Numbered from the stretch's first letter, positions 1 to 10,968 are shown. The stretch is 64,000 nt of DNA from Lichina pygmaea (GCA_963422465.1 OY730173.1:3658001-3722000); one strand, 5' to 3'. Made by a program: numbers and translations. Notes: generated by a model from the letters alone, not told the origin.

Positions 1-2755
1 CCTGAAAGAGGTTATCATACCCAGGTCAGTACTCTTCAGGGATCTCCAGAGGGTTAACAACTTCCTCTCTCTTCATCTCTGACTGTTTGGCCACCTGGTT
101 CTGGGGTGTGCCTGTCAAGGCAGACCTCTTCTCTTGAGAGTCGTCCTTTCTGTTGGTGAGGTTCCACTGAGAACTCCTTCCCTCATCTGTCCATGCCTTC
201 TGCGGCTGGTAACAGGTCCGAGCTATGTTGTTAGTGCAGTTCCTAAATGTGAGTACTCCTGTCTTCCAGTTAACAACTGGGTTGTGCTTCTTTAGCCAAG
301 GCATCCCCAAATAGATATCCTGAGTGGCCAACTCAACAATATCAAGGTGGATCCTTTCAGCATGGTGTCCGGTAACTATTTCCATTGGCTGCGTCTCATG
401 GCAGACTAGCTCTGTCTGTCCATTTGCCATCGCGAGCTGATAGGCCTGCTGCTTGCATCTTCTTCCAGTGCTGAGGGTATCATAAAGCTGTCTTGAGATG
501 TAGTTTCCGCTGGCTCCAGAGTCAACAAGTGCGTATGTCTGTACTGGCATGTTGGCGTGTAGTGACACAGGCAATCGCAGGTGCTTTGCGTTGCTAGGGG
601 TCATGTTGTTGAGCTCCCGATGTCGCCCCTTGACAAGGGAGTTCAGTCTTTTCCTGATCGAAGTGTCTTACCACTGACTGGGCAATGGGTCCAGCCATTC
701 CCATCAGTTCTGAGGAGTCTGTTCATGAATTTGTCTTGCTGATGCTTGTCACATCCAGGCTTGAGGCAGTACTACTGATTGTCAACATAGCAGTTGTAGT
801 TATTGCCTTGCTGTAGGAACATGAGGTGTTCGTGCCAATCATGTGTGTGCCCAGGGAATGCAGTGTGTTGGCGTTTGTCCCAAAGATGGATCTCACACGC
901 ATCCTTCTCACAATTGACCCAATGCTTGTGGCAGGTGGCGTGGTAGGGTGAATGTCCTCCGTACCTTTGTAGTTGTTCGTGGTAGGTGCAGTAGTGCTTT
1001 GTGCAAAACCTCCACTGTAGTTCACTATGCCGTAGATTTCGTGGGTCCATGCTGTAAGCATAGCTTCCTTGTGGTATTTCTTCTTTGATAGATGTGGGTT
1101 TGTCTCAGTCCCCATCAGAGGTGGTTAAGAGCTCCTGTCCCTGGTCCTGACCTGTCTGTTCTGGTAGGTCCTTACCTCCTGATGTTGCCAGTTGGTGGGC
1201 TGCTTCCAATATCTGATCGTAGTTGTCCTATTGTTCGAGGGATAGCTGAGCCTCTCCTGGTGGGTCCTCTGGCTTGATGACATTCCAGTCTCTGTCGAGC
1301 GTATTAAGTTGCTGTCGGTGCACCTTGTTCTTTGAACAACAGTCTTTCACTATGTGGCCTAGCTTGCCACAGGCATAGCACTTCAGTGCTTTCCCTTTTT
1401 TGTTGTTCCTTCCCTTTGTGAACCTTCCCTTGTGGTGGACTGCATCCAGTTCCATGGGTGCATAGCCATATAGGTCATGTGGCGGTGCCTTGTTAGGCAG
1501 TTTGTAGTGGTTGCTCACATGCCATGCGGGGTGGCTGTATCCTCTGTCATGGTGTTTCTTCATCGCTCGCTCGAATAGCTTGTCATCGATGTTGATTGCT
1601 TGTGCGATGAGTTTGTCCAGTATGTTGACTGCTCGTCCGTCGAAGGTGATTTCATCCTTCATGTTTTCCTTGAGTCCACGTCAGTACATGACCATCAGGG
1701 TGTTGTCGTCCCAGTCAGTCAGTACTGAGTATTGTTTGAACTGCGTGGTGTACTCTGTGGCTGAGTGTTGTTGTTTGATGTGCTGGATCATTTGTATAGC
1801 CACTTTGTCTTTGTTAGATAGTCCAAGGATTCTTTTGATCTTGTCCTTGAATCGTGTCCATTTCGTCATCCATTCCGTTGTGCTGTCGTGGTCTCTGTTT
1901 CCTGAGAGATGTTTGTTGACGTAGGGCTTGATCCATCAATAAGCATTGCCTCTTATGTAAGTGGTTGCGAAGAGGGGCCACTTCTCCTTAGGCAGCTTTG
2001 TCTCTGGTTGGAATTGAAAGTAGACTTGGAGTTGCATGAGCCAGTCGTCAACCTTGTTCCTTTCGCTGTAGAACAGGTCTGGCTTGGCGACGCTAATCTT
2101 TCCATCTGGGAAGTTGGGGTTGGTTGCTCCTGAGGTACTCATTCTTGAGAGTCTTCAAAGTGTTGCGGTCTGTACTGTACCGTCCTATCCGAGTATAGGA
2201 TTAGGGCGAGAGGTGGAAGGTGGGTTGGTTCTCGCAGGAGAGGAGTGTCAAGGAGTGCGAAGGGGTTTTGGTGGAACGTGGTGGTGGTGACACCTGATCA
2301 ACAGCTTCGTACAAAAGGATTGTATTGAAGTAGATCTAGTTGTCTGGATCACAACATGAGTTGAAGATGATCGTTCCATAGGGGAACTATCACCAGACTA
2401 TATAGTGCCCAGTTCGTGAGCAGAGTGAGCTCTGCTCACTTTGCTCACTTTTCATGCACGCTGCAGTGAGCTGGGTGAGCTCTGCTCACTTTGCTCACTT
2501 TTCATGCACGCTGCGGCGAGCTGGGTGAGCTCTGCTCACTTTGCTCACTTTTCATGCACGCTGCGGCGAGCTGGGTGAGCTCTGCTCACTTTGCTCACTT
2601 GTTTGTGCATATGCATGCTGCGGCGAGCACCCCCTGGTTTGTCTCACCGGTCACGTGACTGGTTCCCGTGTCACGCTGTCTGGTACTTCCGTCCAGTATC
2701 CTGTCTGCTGCTTTCTGTGAGTATATAAAGACTGTGTTCCTCCTGGGTCGTAACA
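1..2755 (-). mobile_element. G1: Ty3/gypsy chromovirus (family A), partial at window edge
   Basis: This is the 5' part of an LTR retrotransposon read on the minus strand. Its 5' LTR is 2161-2755 and Gag starts at 2142, only 18 nt inside the LTR. Gag spans about 1228-2142 and has a CCHC knuckle (CYACGKLGH). A Cys/His-rich stretch follows at about 770-1050, then an aspartic protease at 26-604 (LVDSGASGN). Polymerase, integrase and the other LTR lie beyond base 1. It belongs to the same family as G2 and G3 by Gag and protease sequence. It is a fossil copy with a few breaks. Its LTR abuts the tail of pogo transposon P1, so it probably landed in P1. The other end is needed to prove that by target duplication. 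Confidence 0.88.
2161..2755 (-). repeat. 5' LTR of G1 (595 bp, TGTTGC...GTAACA)
   Basis: The ends TGTT/AACA and the flanks match the LTRs of G2 and G3. The middle (about 2421-2600) differs from theirs. It holds a tandem array with a 50-bp period whose unit contains the hairpin GTGAGC-TCT-GCTCAC followed by TTCATGCA. A TATA-like stretch (tatataaag) at about 2721-2730 lies close to the GTAACA end. Confidence 0.88.
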
Positions 2756-3183
2756 CCCTATCTCCATCTCTTTCTCTTGTAACTTGTCGACCACCACTGA
2801 TAGATTGTACAGAATAAGGCCAGTCCTTTTGAATGCTGAGAGGATTGTTGCTGACTTCAGTGCCTTATCTCAGATTGAACCAAGAGTTGCAAGAAACTCC
2901 AGCTTATTGAAATCAGTACACCCTGTACAAGTAGCTGCATCAACAGCGTCAGCATGCCAATACTTTAAGGCTGGAAAACAACCATGTCCAGTGGCTGCAG
3001 CAGGTGTGTTGTATGTGGAGGGAGGTGGAACAGTATGATGTTGTTGGTTTCACAGAACATGAGGAACTTGAACATGAGGTGGGACCCATAGCCATCCATG
3101 AGGAGTAATTGATGAACTCCAAGCTGTGTCTTGCAGCTGAACTTATGGAAGTGCTTGATCCACTCAAGACTTATCTGGTTGTT
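2756..3183 (-). mobile_element. P1 pogo/Fot1-type DNA transposon, 3' part
   Basis: This is the C-terminal part of the P1 transposase on the minus strand, continuing the part at 9573-10502. It encodes NNQISLEWIKHF and then LLMDGYGSH and QPLDM. The spacing between the second and third catalytic Asp is 35 residues (DD35D), as in pogo/Fot1 transposases. After QPLDMVVFQP the reading frame is lost to frameshifts and stops. The remaining sequence to 2756 matches the non-catalytic tail still present in P2 (21350-21540). The left terminal inverted repeat is missing because G1's LTR begins here. Bases 3179-3183 (TTGTT) are the target duplication made by B1. Confidence 0.85.
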
Positions 3184-3586
3184 TGTTAAAGGCCAGTCCA
3201 CATTCACACAGAATGTGGGTGGTCCTGTCTTTGACCGAGGAGGGCAGGGACTCAATAGATGAATAGCAAGTGGGGTAACTCTCTTGCTATTGTCGCTCGT
3301 AATGTGTGTTCAGCCTGGAGAGCTAATCCCTCCGGGCTCTTTGGGGGTCTTTATACAGATGCCCCAGGGGGGGGGTCTCCTCGAGGGGTATCATCCTTTT
3401 GCGTGGACAAGCTCCTCGCTTAGCTCCTGCTTGTCCACCGGACAAGCTCCTCACTTAGCTCCTGCTTGTCCACTGGACAAGCTCCTCGCTTAGCTCTTGC
3501 TTGTCCACCAGATCAGTCGGATGTTGTTCCGCATGACTAACACCTCTCCCTCGCTTACCTGGGCTGTTCCGGCCTAGGCCTTAACA
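3184..3586 (-). repeat. 3' LTR of B1 (403 bp)
   Basis: Starts TGTTAAAGGCC and ends GGCCTTAACA, so the LTR ends are themselves inverted repeats. It contains three 35-bp units from about 3411 that each form an imperfect palindrome (GGACAAGC...GCTTGTCC). Its partner is 9170-9572. Confidence 0.93.
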
Positions 3587-3647
3587 CTATCCCCTCCCTC
3601 CAAGGGTTCTGTCCCCAGATCCTTTTTGTTCCTGCTCCTCTTTTGCC

Positions 3648-4220
3648 ATGAACCAAAGCCAGACAACTCGAACTTGTCGCCGTGGTTTTCTCTCTTGTTA
3701 TGTTGGCAAAATGGGCAAGGAATCAAAGATCGCATGCGGTGCTTGTCGTCACGACCACGCCAAGTGTGTCGTGAGTTCCACATCGTCTTTTTGTTGTCAG
3801 TGCATCGAGAAGGGTCGTCGCTGTGACCTTCATCTCTCAGAATCAGAATGGAAGAAGATGGAGCTTGAGCGCGAGCAGCTCGAGGCTCAGCTGCAGGAGA
3901 CCGATGACCAACTGTCAAAGCTGCCTCCCCGGCAGATCCGCCTCCGCCGGCAGCTGGGTCGTCTCTCACAGAAGGAGGCCAATGCCATCCGTCGTGAGCT
4001 GTCAGCCATCGAGGATCAAGAGTCCCTCGATGCTCAGGAACAAGAGGCCCTCCGCGTTATCCGCGAACAGGAGGCCCGTCAAGCTGCTGCTCCACTGTCC
4101 TTTGAGGACATCTTCTCTTCAGAGGCTTTGGCTTCTCTCAAGCTGTTGTCTCCGTCAGACCTGGTCGCTGCAGATTTGCTCGGTGGTAATCCACCAGTTT
4201 CTGGTTCATCACAGAGCTGA
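3648..4220 (+). CDS. Antisense ORF in B1: Zn2Cys6-like cluster plus coiled coil
   Basis: A 190-residue frame on the strand opposite to gag-pol, between the chromodomain and the 3' LTR. It starts with ATG 62 bp from the LTR edge. Residues about 31-63 have six cysteines spaced C-x2-C-x6-C-x8-C-x2-C-x6-C, which satisfies the consensus of fungal Zn(II)2Cys6 (Gal4-type) DNA-binding clusters. Residues about 64-150 are rich in Glu, Gln, Arg and Leu and look coiled-coil. The C-terminus is Ser/Leu-rich. A related cysteine pattern sits at the same place in family A (G2, G3). The 3' LTR read outward is the obvious candidate promoter. The function is unknown. DNA binding is inferred from cysteine spacing alone, and the basic residues usual in Gal4 clusters are only partly present. 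Confidence 0.6.
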   Translation: MNQSQTTRTCRRGFLSCYVGKMGKESKIACGACRHDHAKCVVSSTSSFCCQCIEKGRRCDLHLSESEWKKMELEREQLEAQLQETDDQLSKLPPRQIRLRRQLGRLSQKEANAIRRELSAIEDQESLDAQEQEALRVIREQEARQAAAPLSFEDIFSSEALASLKLLSPSDLVAADLLGGNPPVSGSSQS

Positions 4221-4224
4221 AGTT

Positions 4225-4400
4225 CTCAGTTGGTTCCCACGAATTCTCCTCTTCGTCAAATCCTAACCACTTGACCAGGTATTTGATTTTCCGTCCACTT
4301 CTCCGGCTGTCTAGGATCCTTTCGACATCGTACTCTTCTTCGTCGTCCTCGAAGTGCTATTCTGTTTTGATTGCTGCGTCGCTGGGTGCTGGCTCGAGCA
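4225..4400 (-). other. Chromodomain end of B1 polyprotein
   Basis: The minus strand reads EEYDVERILDSRR and then KIKYLVKWLG, the signature of the integrase C-terminal chromodomain of chromoviruses. In that clade it is thought to steer integration to marked chromatin. Confidence 0.75.
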
Positions 4401-4524
4401 GCGAGACATGGAATACTCGGTGTATCCGTGCCTTTTTTGGCAGTCTCAGTTGGTAGTTGACTTCTCCAGTGCGCTTCTCAATCTCAAACAGTCTGATTCG
4501 TACATGATCCAGCTTTTTGCTCAG

Positions 4525-5613
4525 TCACTTCGAGCGCAGGTTTTTTGTTGACAAATAGACCTTATCCCCCCTCTCCAGGGTTGGTCCCTTCAACCTTTTG
4601 CTGTTTAGGCGGTGGCTTGTTGTCTTTTGTGCGGATTCAATTGCAGTCTTCATTTCCTCATGCATAGCAGTGAGTTTTTCGATGTTCGTTGAAGTGCCAC
4701 TTCCAGCCACCATCACTTCCCAGCGGGGGTTTCTGCCGTAGTTCGCAAAGAACAGTGTCATGCCCGTCACGCTGTGTTGCTGATTGTTGTACGCAAACTG
4801 AGCCATTGGTAGCAGTTCTACCCAATCGTCCTGTCGGTGGTTGACGTAGTGGCGTAGGTACTGTTCCATCGTCTGGTTTGTTCTCTCAGTTTGTCTGTCT
4901 GTTTGTGGATGGTAGGCAGTAGACATCCTTGTGTCTATCCCTAGCTGTCTTGTCCACGTGTTCCAGAATTTCAAGGTGAAGAGTTTGTCTCGATCTGAGA
5001 TAATCTTTGTGGGTAGCCCTCGCTGGCTAACCAATTCTTTGAGCAGGACATTGGCGAGTTCGCTCGCTGTTCCTGTCTCTCGCCACAGGATCAGGTGAGC
5101 GTATTTGGTGAGTTTGTCAACAACCACCAAGATACTGTCATATTTCACCTTTGTTACCGGGTCCTCTGACCTCGGCAGCTTCACCACAAAATCCATTGTG
5201 ATAGTATCCCAAGCCACTTCTGGGAGGTCTATTTGTTGACTCTCTCCATAGAGTTTGTGGTGTGACAGTTTGTTTTTCGCACACTCTTCGCAGTTGCGAA
5301 TAAATTCTGTCACTTTCCGCTTCATTCCGTTGAAGTGGTAATGTCTCCGGATTTTTTCCAGGGTCTTGTCTCGCCCAGGATGTCTGTGTAGAGGTCCATC
5401 ATGATGTTGTCGAATCACGTCCTCTTGTGCGCTCTCTGGCACTTCTTCCTTGTTCGTGGCCGCAACGTTGTGGTCTAGGGTCAGGAGTGCACCCATTTCT
5501 TCAGTTTTCGCTAACTGAGGTTGAGCATAGACCAGAGTTTGTCCTTTTGTCACAAGGATTGGGCGCTCTTCTGTCGTGTTGTCTGTCGTCATATCAGGCC
5601 GCCTGCTAAGCAC
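4525..5613 (-). pseudogene. B1 integrase region
   Basis: The frame shows the integrase zinc-binding His/Cys segment (HHDGPLHRHPG, then CEECAKNK) and the catalytic core: DFVVKLP, DKLTKYAHLI, IISDRDKLFT, TAYHPQTDRQTER. It ends near the GPTLERGDKVYL segment that precedes the chromodomain. It is part of the broken B1 polyprotein. Confidence 0.88.
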
Positions 5614-6093
5614 GTCCGCTCGTGTGTTTTCTGATCCTTTTCAATAGAAGATCTGGAAGTCGTATGAAGCTAAAAGCTCCGCCCATCAGACTTGTCGTCT
5701 GTTTAGCTTCTTTGTTGTCGTGAAGTAAGCCAAATTCTTGTGGTCTGAGTACACGTCCACTGTGTACTTTGCTCCTTCCAGGTAAGGTCTCCACTCCTGG
5801 AATACATCGACAATCGCTAACAACTCCTTGTCGTGAACATCGTACCTGAGTTCTGGGCCAGAGAACTTTCTCGATCAGTATGCGACAGGGTGTAGGTGGT
5901 TTTCGGTGTCTGGTTGACATAAGCAAGATCCAAGTGCTTGGTCCAAGGCATCCATCTCCATGATGATCCGCTGTCCGGGATCAAATGATGCCAGTATGGG
6001 TGCGGAGGTGAACTTCTCTTTCAGCTCCTGGAACACTCTCTCTTGGCTGTTCCCCCATGTGAAGGTTTCTTCCTTCTTTGTTAGTTCAGTCAA
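5606..6093 (-). pseudogene. B1 RNase H region
   Basis: The minus strand carries the connection and RNase H segment: FTWGNSQERVFQELKEKFTS, then ASFDPGQRIIMEMDALDQALG, then the YSDHK-type region. It lies between reverse transcriptase and integrase as expected for Ty3/gypsy. Confidence 0.75.
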
Positions 6094-6129
6094 GGGTGCT
6101 GCTGTCCTTGAGTACTCCTTGATGAATCG

Positions 6130-6960
6130 TCAGTAGAAGTTCGCAAATCCCAGGAAGGATTGGACTTCTTTGAGGTTTTTGGGTGTTGGCCAGTCTTGTA
6201 CTGCCGTGGTTTTTGTATCGTCTATACAGATTCCTTCTGTCGTCAGGATTGATCCCAAATATTCCACTTCTTTCACGTGGAAGACGCTCTTATCAAAGTG
6301 TAACCTCATTCCTGCTTCTTGGAGCCCATGTAGGATCTTCTTGACATGCTGTCTGTACTCCTCCAGGGTTCCATTGGTGTAAACCAAGACATCGTCGATA
6401 TAAGCGGTAACAAATATATCCAGGTATTGTCGGAGGATGGCGTTAATGAGCGATTGGAACATCGCCGGTGTATTCGTAAGGCCGAATGGCATAACAGTAT
6501 ACTTGTAATGCCCGTACCTCGTACGAAAGGCTGTCTTCCATTCTTCGCCATCTTTCATCCTAACCAGGTTGAAAGCGCCTCGGATGTCGAACTTGGTAAA
6601 CCACTTGGCTCCTTGGATTTAGTCCTGGATTTCCGATATTAACGGTAGTGGGTAGCGATTCTTAATCGTGATCGCATTAAGCTGCCGGTAGTCGACACAC
6701 AGTTGTAATTTGCTGTCCTTCTTTGGCACAAACAATATTGGGTATCTGGCCGGTGATGTTGAAGGTCTTATGAACCCTTTCGCTAGGTTCTTGTCCAGGT
6801 AATCTCTTAAGGCCTCAAGCTCCTTTGCTGATAGAGCGTAAATAGGGCCATGTGTGGGTTTCTTTCCGTCTTCCAGCGGAATTTCGTGATCCCACTCTTG
6901 GTGTTCTGGTAGCGTCACGACCGCTTCCTCACCAAACATCTCCTGGTAGTCTTTATACTC
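6130..6960 (-). pseudogene. B1 reverse transcriptase region
   Basis: Shows [19 protein letters not shown], the VMPFGLTNTPAMFQ motif and the catalytic YIDDVLVYT box, followed by KEVQSFLGFANFY. These are textbook Ty3/gypsy RT motifs in the right order. Confidence 0.9.
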
Positions 6961-7099
6961 ACTTGGCAGCTGCGGTGCCTGAGTCTTGCCCACGGCGTCA
7001 TGCGTGGTGCAAAGTTGATGGTTTCGGGGCTTCATCCAAGCCACATAGGCTCGCCCTCGCCGGTGGTACTTCTTCCACCCTGCATATAAGATCTCTTTG

Positions 7100-7480
7100 A
7101 TTCTCACTTTCTCTGGCTCTGCTCGAGTTGCCAGACTCCTCTTCAGAAAGACTAGGTGCCTTCTTTTCCAGTCAATCCTTGGGTTTTGACTTTCCAACCA
7201 CGGAAGACCCAATATAACTTCATGTGGTATCTGGACCAAGTCGAATTCTTCTGATCCGATTGTCGTACCGTCGACACACAGTCGTAGGTTCTTGGTCTCC
7301 TTCGTCACTTGTCCTTGGTTGTTGGAGAGTGGTGTCCCGTCCACTACCGTTAGTTGGTATGGATTCCTCTTTTCCTGAGTCGGGATCTTGTGCTTCCTGG
7401 CAAAACTTTCTGACATGAAGTTGCCAGTAGCTCCAGAGTCAATCATGGTGTTTGTCAGATGCCCGTTGACTCTCATCCTG
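7100..7480 (-). pseudogene. B1 aspartic protease region
   Basis: [14 protein letters not shown] is the retropepsin active-site motif. The [14 protein letters not shown] segment downstream matches the second half of the fold. Confidence 0.8.
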
Positions 7481-7599
7481 ATGCGAAAATGCGGACTGCA
7501 GGCTGTCGCGTCGAGGCTCTGCTCGACCCCTTCTCTCCGGAGTGTTGTCTTGCCTGCTCTTCCGACTCTGGATTTGAAGAGCACTGCTAGTTTTTTGAA

Positions 7600-7916
7600 C
7601 AACCAAGGCCCTGAGCCTGGCGTTCTGCCGCGTGTCTTTCGCATTTTTCGGTGAAGCATAGCTCCCATGCGTCTTCTCCGCAATCATCGTGTTCTTTCCC
7701 TTGCTGGCTTAGCTGGTGCTTGATGCTCCAGGCTTTCTTGTGGTATTCTGGGCCAGGGAAGTAGTGCCTTCTCCTTTTCTCTAGGAGATGTTCCTTGCAG
7801 TGGTGGTCCTCACATCCTTTCCAATAAGGATGTCCGCAGGCTGGTGTCGTAGCCTGGTGAAGGTCCACTTGCGCTGCGATGTCTCGGGGCTGTGAGATGC
7901 TGATGGTGTCGTCCAC
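7600..7916 (-). other. Cys/His repeat module between Gag and protease (B1)
   Basis: Two copies of a C-x7-C-x4-C-x2-H motif are visible: CGHPYWKGCEDHHCKEH and [17 protein letters not shown]. They lie about 50 residues apart. I do not recognise this as a standard Gag or protease feature. It is probably zinc-binding by residue type. Family A has three copies at the same place. Confidence 0.6.
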
Positions 7917-7967
7917 CCATCACATCACTCTTGCTTCGCTGTCCTCCGACAAGGTCGCATCCTGTCG

Positions 7968-9131
7968 TCAGAGTAGTGGTGTCTCGGGAACTGGTGGCAT
8001 GCCGGTTATGTCAATCTCGTAGTCTGTTGTATCGAATTCGGAGATCAGGTCATCCTCCCAATGAACCTTATCGATCTGGTCTTGGGTTGCGTGCAGGTCC
8101 TCCAGTGACCTCTGCAGATCGTTCTCCAGTCTTTCAATGTGCTGTCTGAGATTGTCCTCCTGTCTGAGGAGTGTTGCTTCTGACCGGTTCATGGGTAGCA
8201 TGCCTCTGGGAGCCCTCGGTGGCTCCTGAATGCCCTTGCCTTTCCAGGCACCGGTGGCATTCAACTGCTTACTCTTGCCTTCTTTCTTCTTCTTGCTTTG
8301 GCAGTTGGCTGTGAGGTGTCCTACCTTCTGGCAATTGTAACACTTCCGTGTTTCTTTCTTCTTTGTTGCCTGTGGTGTTGTTGCATCAATCTCCATGGGT
8401 GTCAAGCTGTACTTGTCTTGTGCTGGCACTGTCTTTTTGCCCCATGGCCTTGCATGCTTGCCTCACTTCTTGAGTTCTTGTTCGAACTGTCGGTCGTTGA
8501 TGCGTACCGCTGTGTCAATCATATCCTCAAGGTCGGTGGGTCAGTCTCCTTGTGCGATGTCATCCTTGACTTGTTCCTTGAGAGCTTGGTAGAATAGTAC
8601 TGTCAAGGCACTGTCTCCCCATTGTGTCCTCACTGACAACTGTTGGAACTTCACCGCAAAGTCTGATGCTGACCCTGTCTGCCGTAGTGCTTGGAGCTTT
8701 CGTTCCGCATCTTGTTCTTCATCAATAACCCCGAAGGTCTTCTTCATCTGGGTCTTGAAGGTAGAGAATCTCCCAATGATCTGCCGTGTTGTGGTCTCCA
8801 TGCTAGAGGGGTCTTCCTTGTTGTCAAGGAAGTCTCGTAGGTAGACATTGAACCAGGCAAATGTCAGTCCGTCCAGGTAGGAAGCTGTGAACAGCACCTT
8901 CTCCTGTTCCGTAGGGAATTGTGCGGCGTTGAATCCATAGTAAAGCTCAAGCTGGGAGAAGAATAATTCCAATCCCCCTCGTGATCCATCGTACCTCTTC
9001 GGTGTACCTACCTTCAACGGCTTTGGAGGTAAGGTGAGGGTGGTAGGGACAGGTGGTTCCTGGGCTTGCGCCTGAGGCGCAGCCCGAGCTTGGCCTGCCT
9101 GCGAAGGGGTAGGGCTGCGTGGATCTGCCAT
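7968..9131 (-). pseudogene. B1 Gag region with CCHC knuckle
   Basis: Gag starts at 9131 (MADPRSPTPSQAG), shortly inside the 5' LTR. The capsid-like part (FFSQLELYYGF, FAVKFQQLSVRTQWGD) is followed by the nucleocapsid knuckle CYNCQKVGHLTANC. Confidence 0.85.
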
Positions 9132-9169
9132 CGTATTGAGCCAGTGTCCTATGTGTTAGAGGCTGAAAC

Positions 9170-9572
9170 TGTTAAAGGCCAGTCCACATTCACACAGAAT
9201 GTGGGTGGTCCTGTCTTCGACCGAGGAGGGCAGGGACTCAATAGATGAATAGCAAGTGGGGTAACTCTCTTGCTATTGTCACTCGTAATGTGCGTTCAGC
9301 CTGGAGAGCTAATCCCTCCGGGCTCTTTGGGGGTCTTTATACAGATGCCCCAGGGGGGGGGTCTCCTCGAGGGGTATCATCCTTTTGCGTGGACGAGCTC
9401 CTCGCTTAGCTCCTGCTCGTCCACCGGACGAGCTCCTCGCTTAGCTCCTGCTCGTCCACCGGACGAGCTCCTCGCTTAGCTCTTGCTCGTCCACCGGATC
9501 GGTCGGATGTTGTTCCGCATGACTAACACCTCTCCCTCGCTTACCTGGGCCGTTCCGGCCTAGGCCTTAACA
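9170..9572 (-). repeat. 5' LTR of B1 (403 bp)
   Basis: Same length and ends as 3184-3586. The three 35-bp palindromic units begin at 9391, 9426 and 9461. Here the stems read GGACGAGC...GCTCGTCC. Confidence 0.93.
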
Positions 9573-10502
9573 TTGTTCAAGAACCCACTGTCTGACACTG
9601 CAAGAAGAGCATTACTTGCAATACCTGTATGACCAGTCCAGCGTTCCTGGTGGTTTTTGCCTTGCAAGATAACCATTGGTGGAATTGCCTTTCCACCACC
9701 ACTGATAGCCTCAACAACAGTAACAAGCTCCCGGTTACTGATACTTCTGATGTACGCCTGTCGGTGGGTAGTCTTGGTGATGATCTTTTTGTTTCTTCCC
9801 ATTCCCATCTGAAAGCCCGACTCGTCCATGTTCCAGCAGTCACCCGGTTGGATACTTTTTCCAAGGTACGTTGCATTAAAGTCACTATACCATGCTGATA
9901 TTGAGGAGGCATTGTTGGCAACCTTTCTCTTCGGGTCTGTTGCTTTCTGTGTCTGTACAGAGTATTCTGGATGACGTTCCAGAAACCTCTTGACCCATAG
10001 AACACCAACGGTAGGTGGGGGGTTGTCTCCAGTATGGCCCCGAGAAAGGATCACATTGGCAGCGTTGCGAAGCATTGGTGGCCTCACACACATTCCTATC
10101 TTGTCAAGTTGATCAATGTACCAACAGACAGCACGCTCCTCAGTGACAGAGAGCTTCCTGTTGATAGGAATAATGCTGTGGCGAGAGGGGGTGCCATTGA
10201 GGCGGTTTCGGAGTTGATGTACGGAGATGTTGAATTCTTTAGCCAGTTTTGGGACTGTGAACTTCTGACACGCTGGGATACTATCTATAGCATTCTGGAT
10301 TCGAGTCTCAGTCTCAGTGGACAATTTGGCCATGATTTGGAGAAGTTATGGTGGTTTGAAGATTGTAGACTTGATCGTGACAAAAACATCGCGTCCCGGT
10401 GATACGTCGCGTCCCGGTGATAGACACCTTTACGAAGGAAAGGTGTCCCGACCGAAGCTGGCGAAGAGAGTGGGTGGTACGAGAGTACCTCCTCGGCACG
10501 GG
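9573..10502 (-). mobile_element. P1 pogo/Fot1-type DNA transposon, 5' part with terminal repeat
   Basis: The transposase starts at ATG 10333 and reads on to the B1 insertion. Residues 1-50 are a pipsqueak/pogo-type helix-turn-helix (IQNAIDSIPACQKFTVPKLA). Next is a CENP-B-like segment with VLWVKRFLERHPEY. Then comes the DDE core with WNMDESGFQMG holding the first catalytic Asp. The frame enters B1 at FLNN and resumes across it as FLNNQISLEWIKHF, so the gene was continuous when B1 arrived. The right terminal inverted repeat ends at 10502 with CCTCGGCACGGG followed by TA (10503-10504), the target site of Tc1/mariner-superfamily elements. The same repeat end recurs at 18111, and P2 and P3 end in related sequences. 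Confidence 0.88.
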
Positions 10503-10504
10503 TA

Positions 10505-10968
10505 CTCCGTACGCACACACGATCTTCAAAGAATCCAAGTCAAATGCTCACCATTCAACCGTTGGCGAGAGGGTTAATCATCAAGTGACCATTTCGCTAC
10601 GGTACCGGTACCGGTAAGCACGTGCTGTCACATGATACCGGTACTGCCGGCTAAGCCATCCGATAGCGTTATCATCATCAAGCATCCGACCCGAGCTATT
10701 ATGCTGCGGCTACGTACTTGACCGACCATGTGCCATAGCATCGTCGCCGTTGCATCTTACCACTTTGATCTGGGTTTGACCTCCAGGCCGCAGGCTTGAC
10801 CCGACTGGACCACCAGCAGATGCGGTCGTACAGTACGTACGTACTGTAGCTCTTGAACCTCCGATGCATCCGACATCAGTGTGCCGTTGATGTCGGACGC
10901 CTGGTTCTTGCAGCTTGAGCCTTGGACGTGAGAGCAGTGTCTTGCAGACAAGAGAACAAAGGGCGACG
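10505..10968. other. Spacer between P1 and the host island
   Basis: No coding signal was found. It contains short GGTACC repeats (about 10600-10615) and a TACTCCGTAC motif near the start (10503-10512). It probably holds the upstream region of the following gene. Confidence 0.5.

Larger units (their letters stand above)
3184..9572 (-). mobile_element. B1: Ty3/gypsy chromovirus (family B), both LTRs present
   Basis: A 6,389-bp LTR retrotransposon on the minus strand with two 403-bp LTRs (3184-3586 and 9170-9572). It is flanked by a perfect 5-bp target duplication TTGTT (3179-3183 and 9573-9577). In coding order the parts are Gag, a CCHC knuckle, a Cys/His repeat module, protease, reverse transcriptase, RNase H, integrase and a C-terminal chromodomain. 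An ORF on the opposite strand lies between the chromodomain and the 3' LTR. The two LTRs differ at roughly fifteen sites by eye, nearly all CpG-type transitions, so the copy is fairly young. It looks almost whole but has a handful of breaks, so treat it as a fossil. It split the P1 transposase gene. Confidence 0.93.

Noticed and set aside
2421-2640. GAGCTC/TGCTCACT repeats as a centromere or origin satellite
   Set aside because: They lie inside the LTR of G1 between its conserved ends, so they are an LTR feature.
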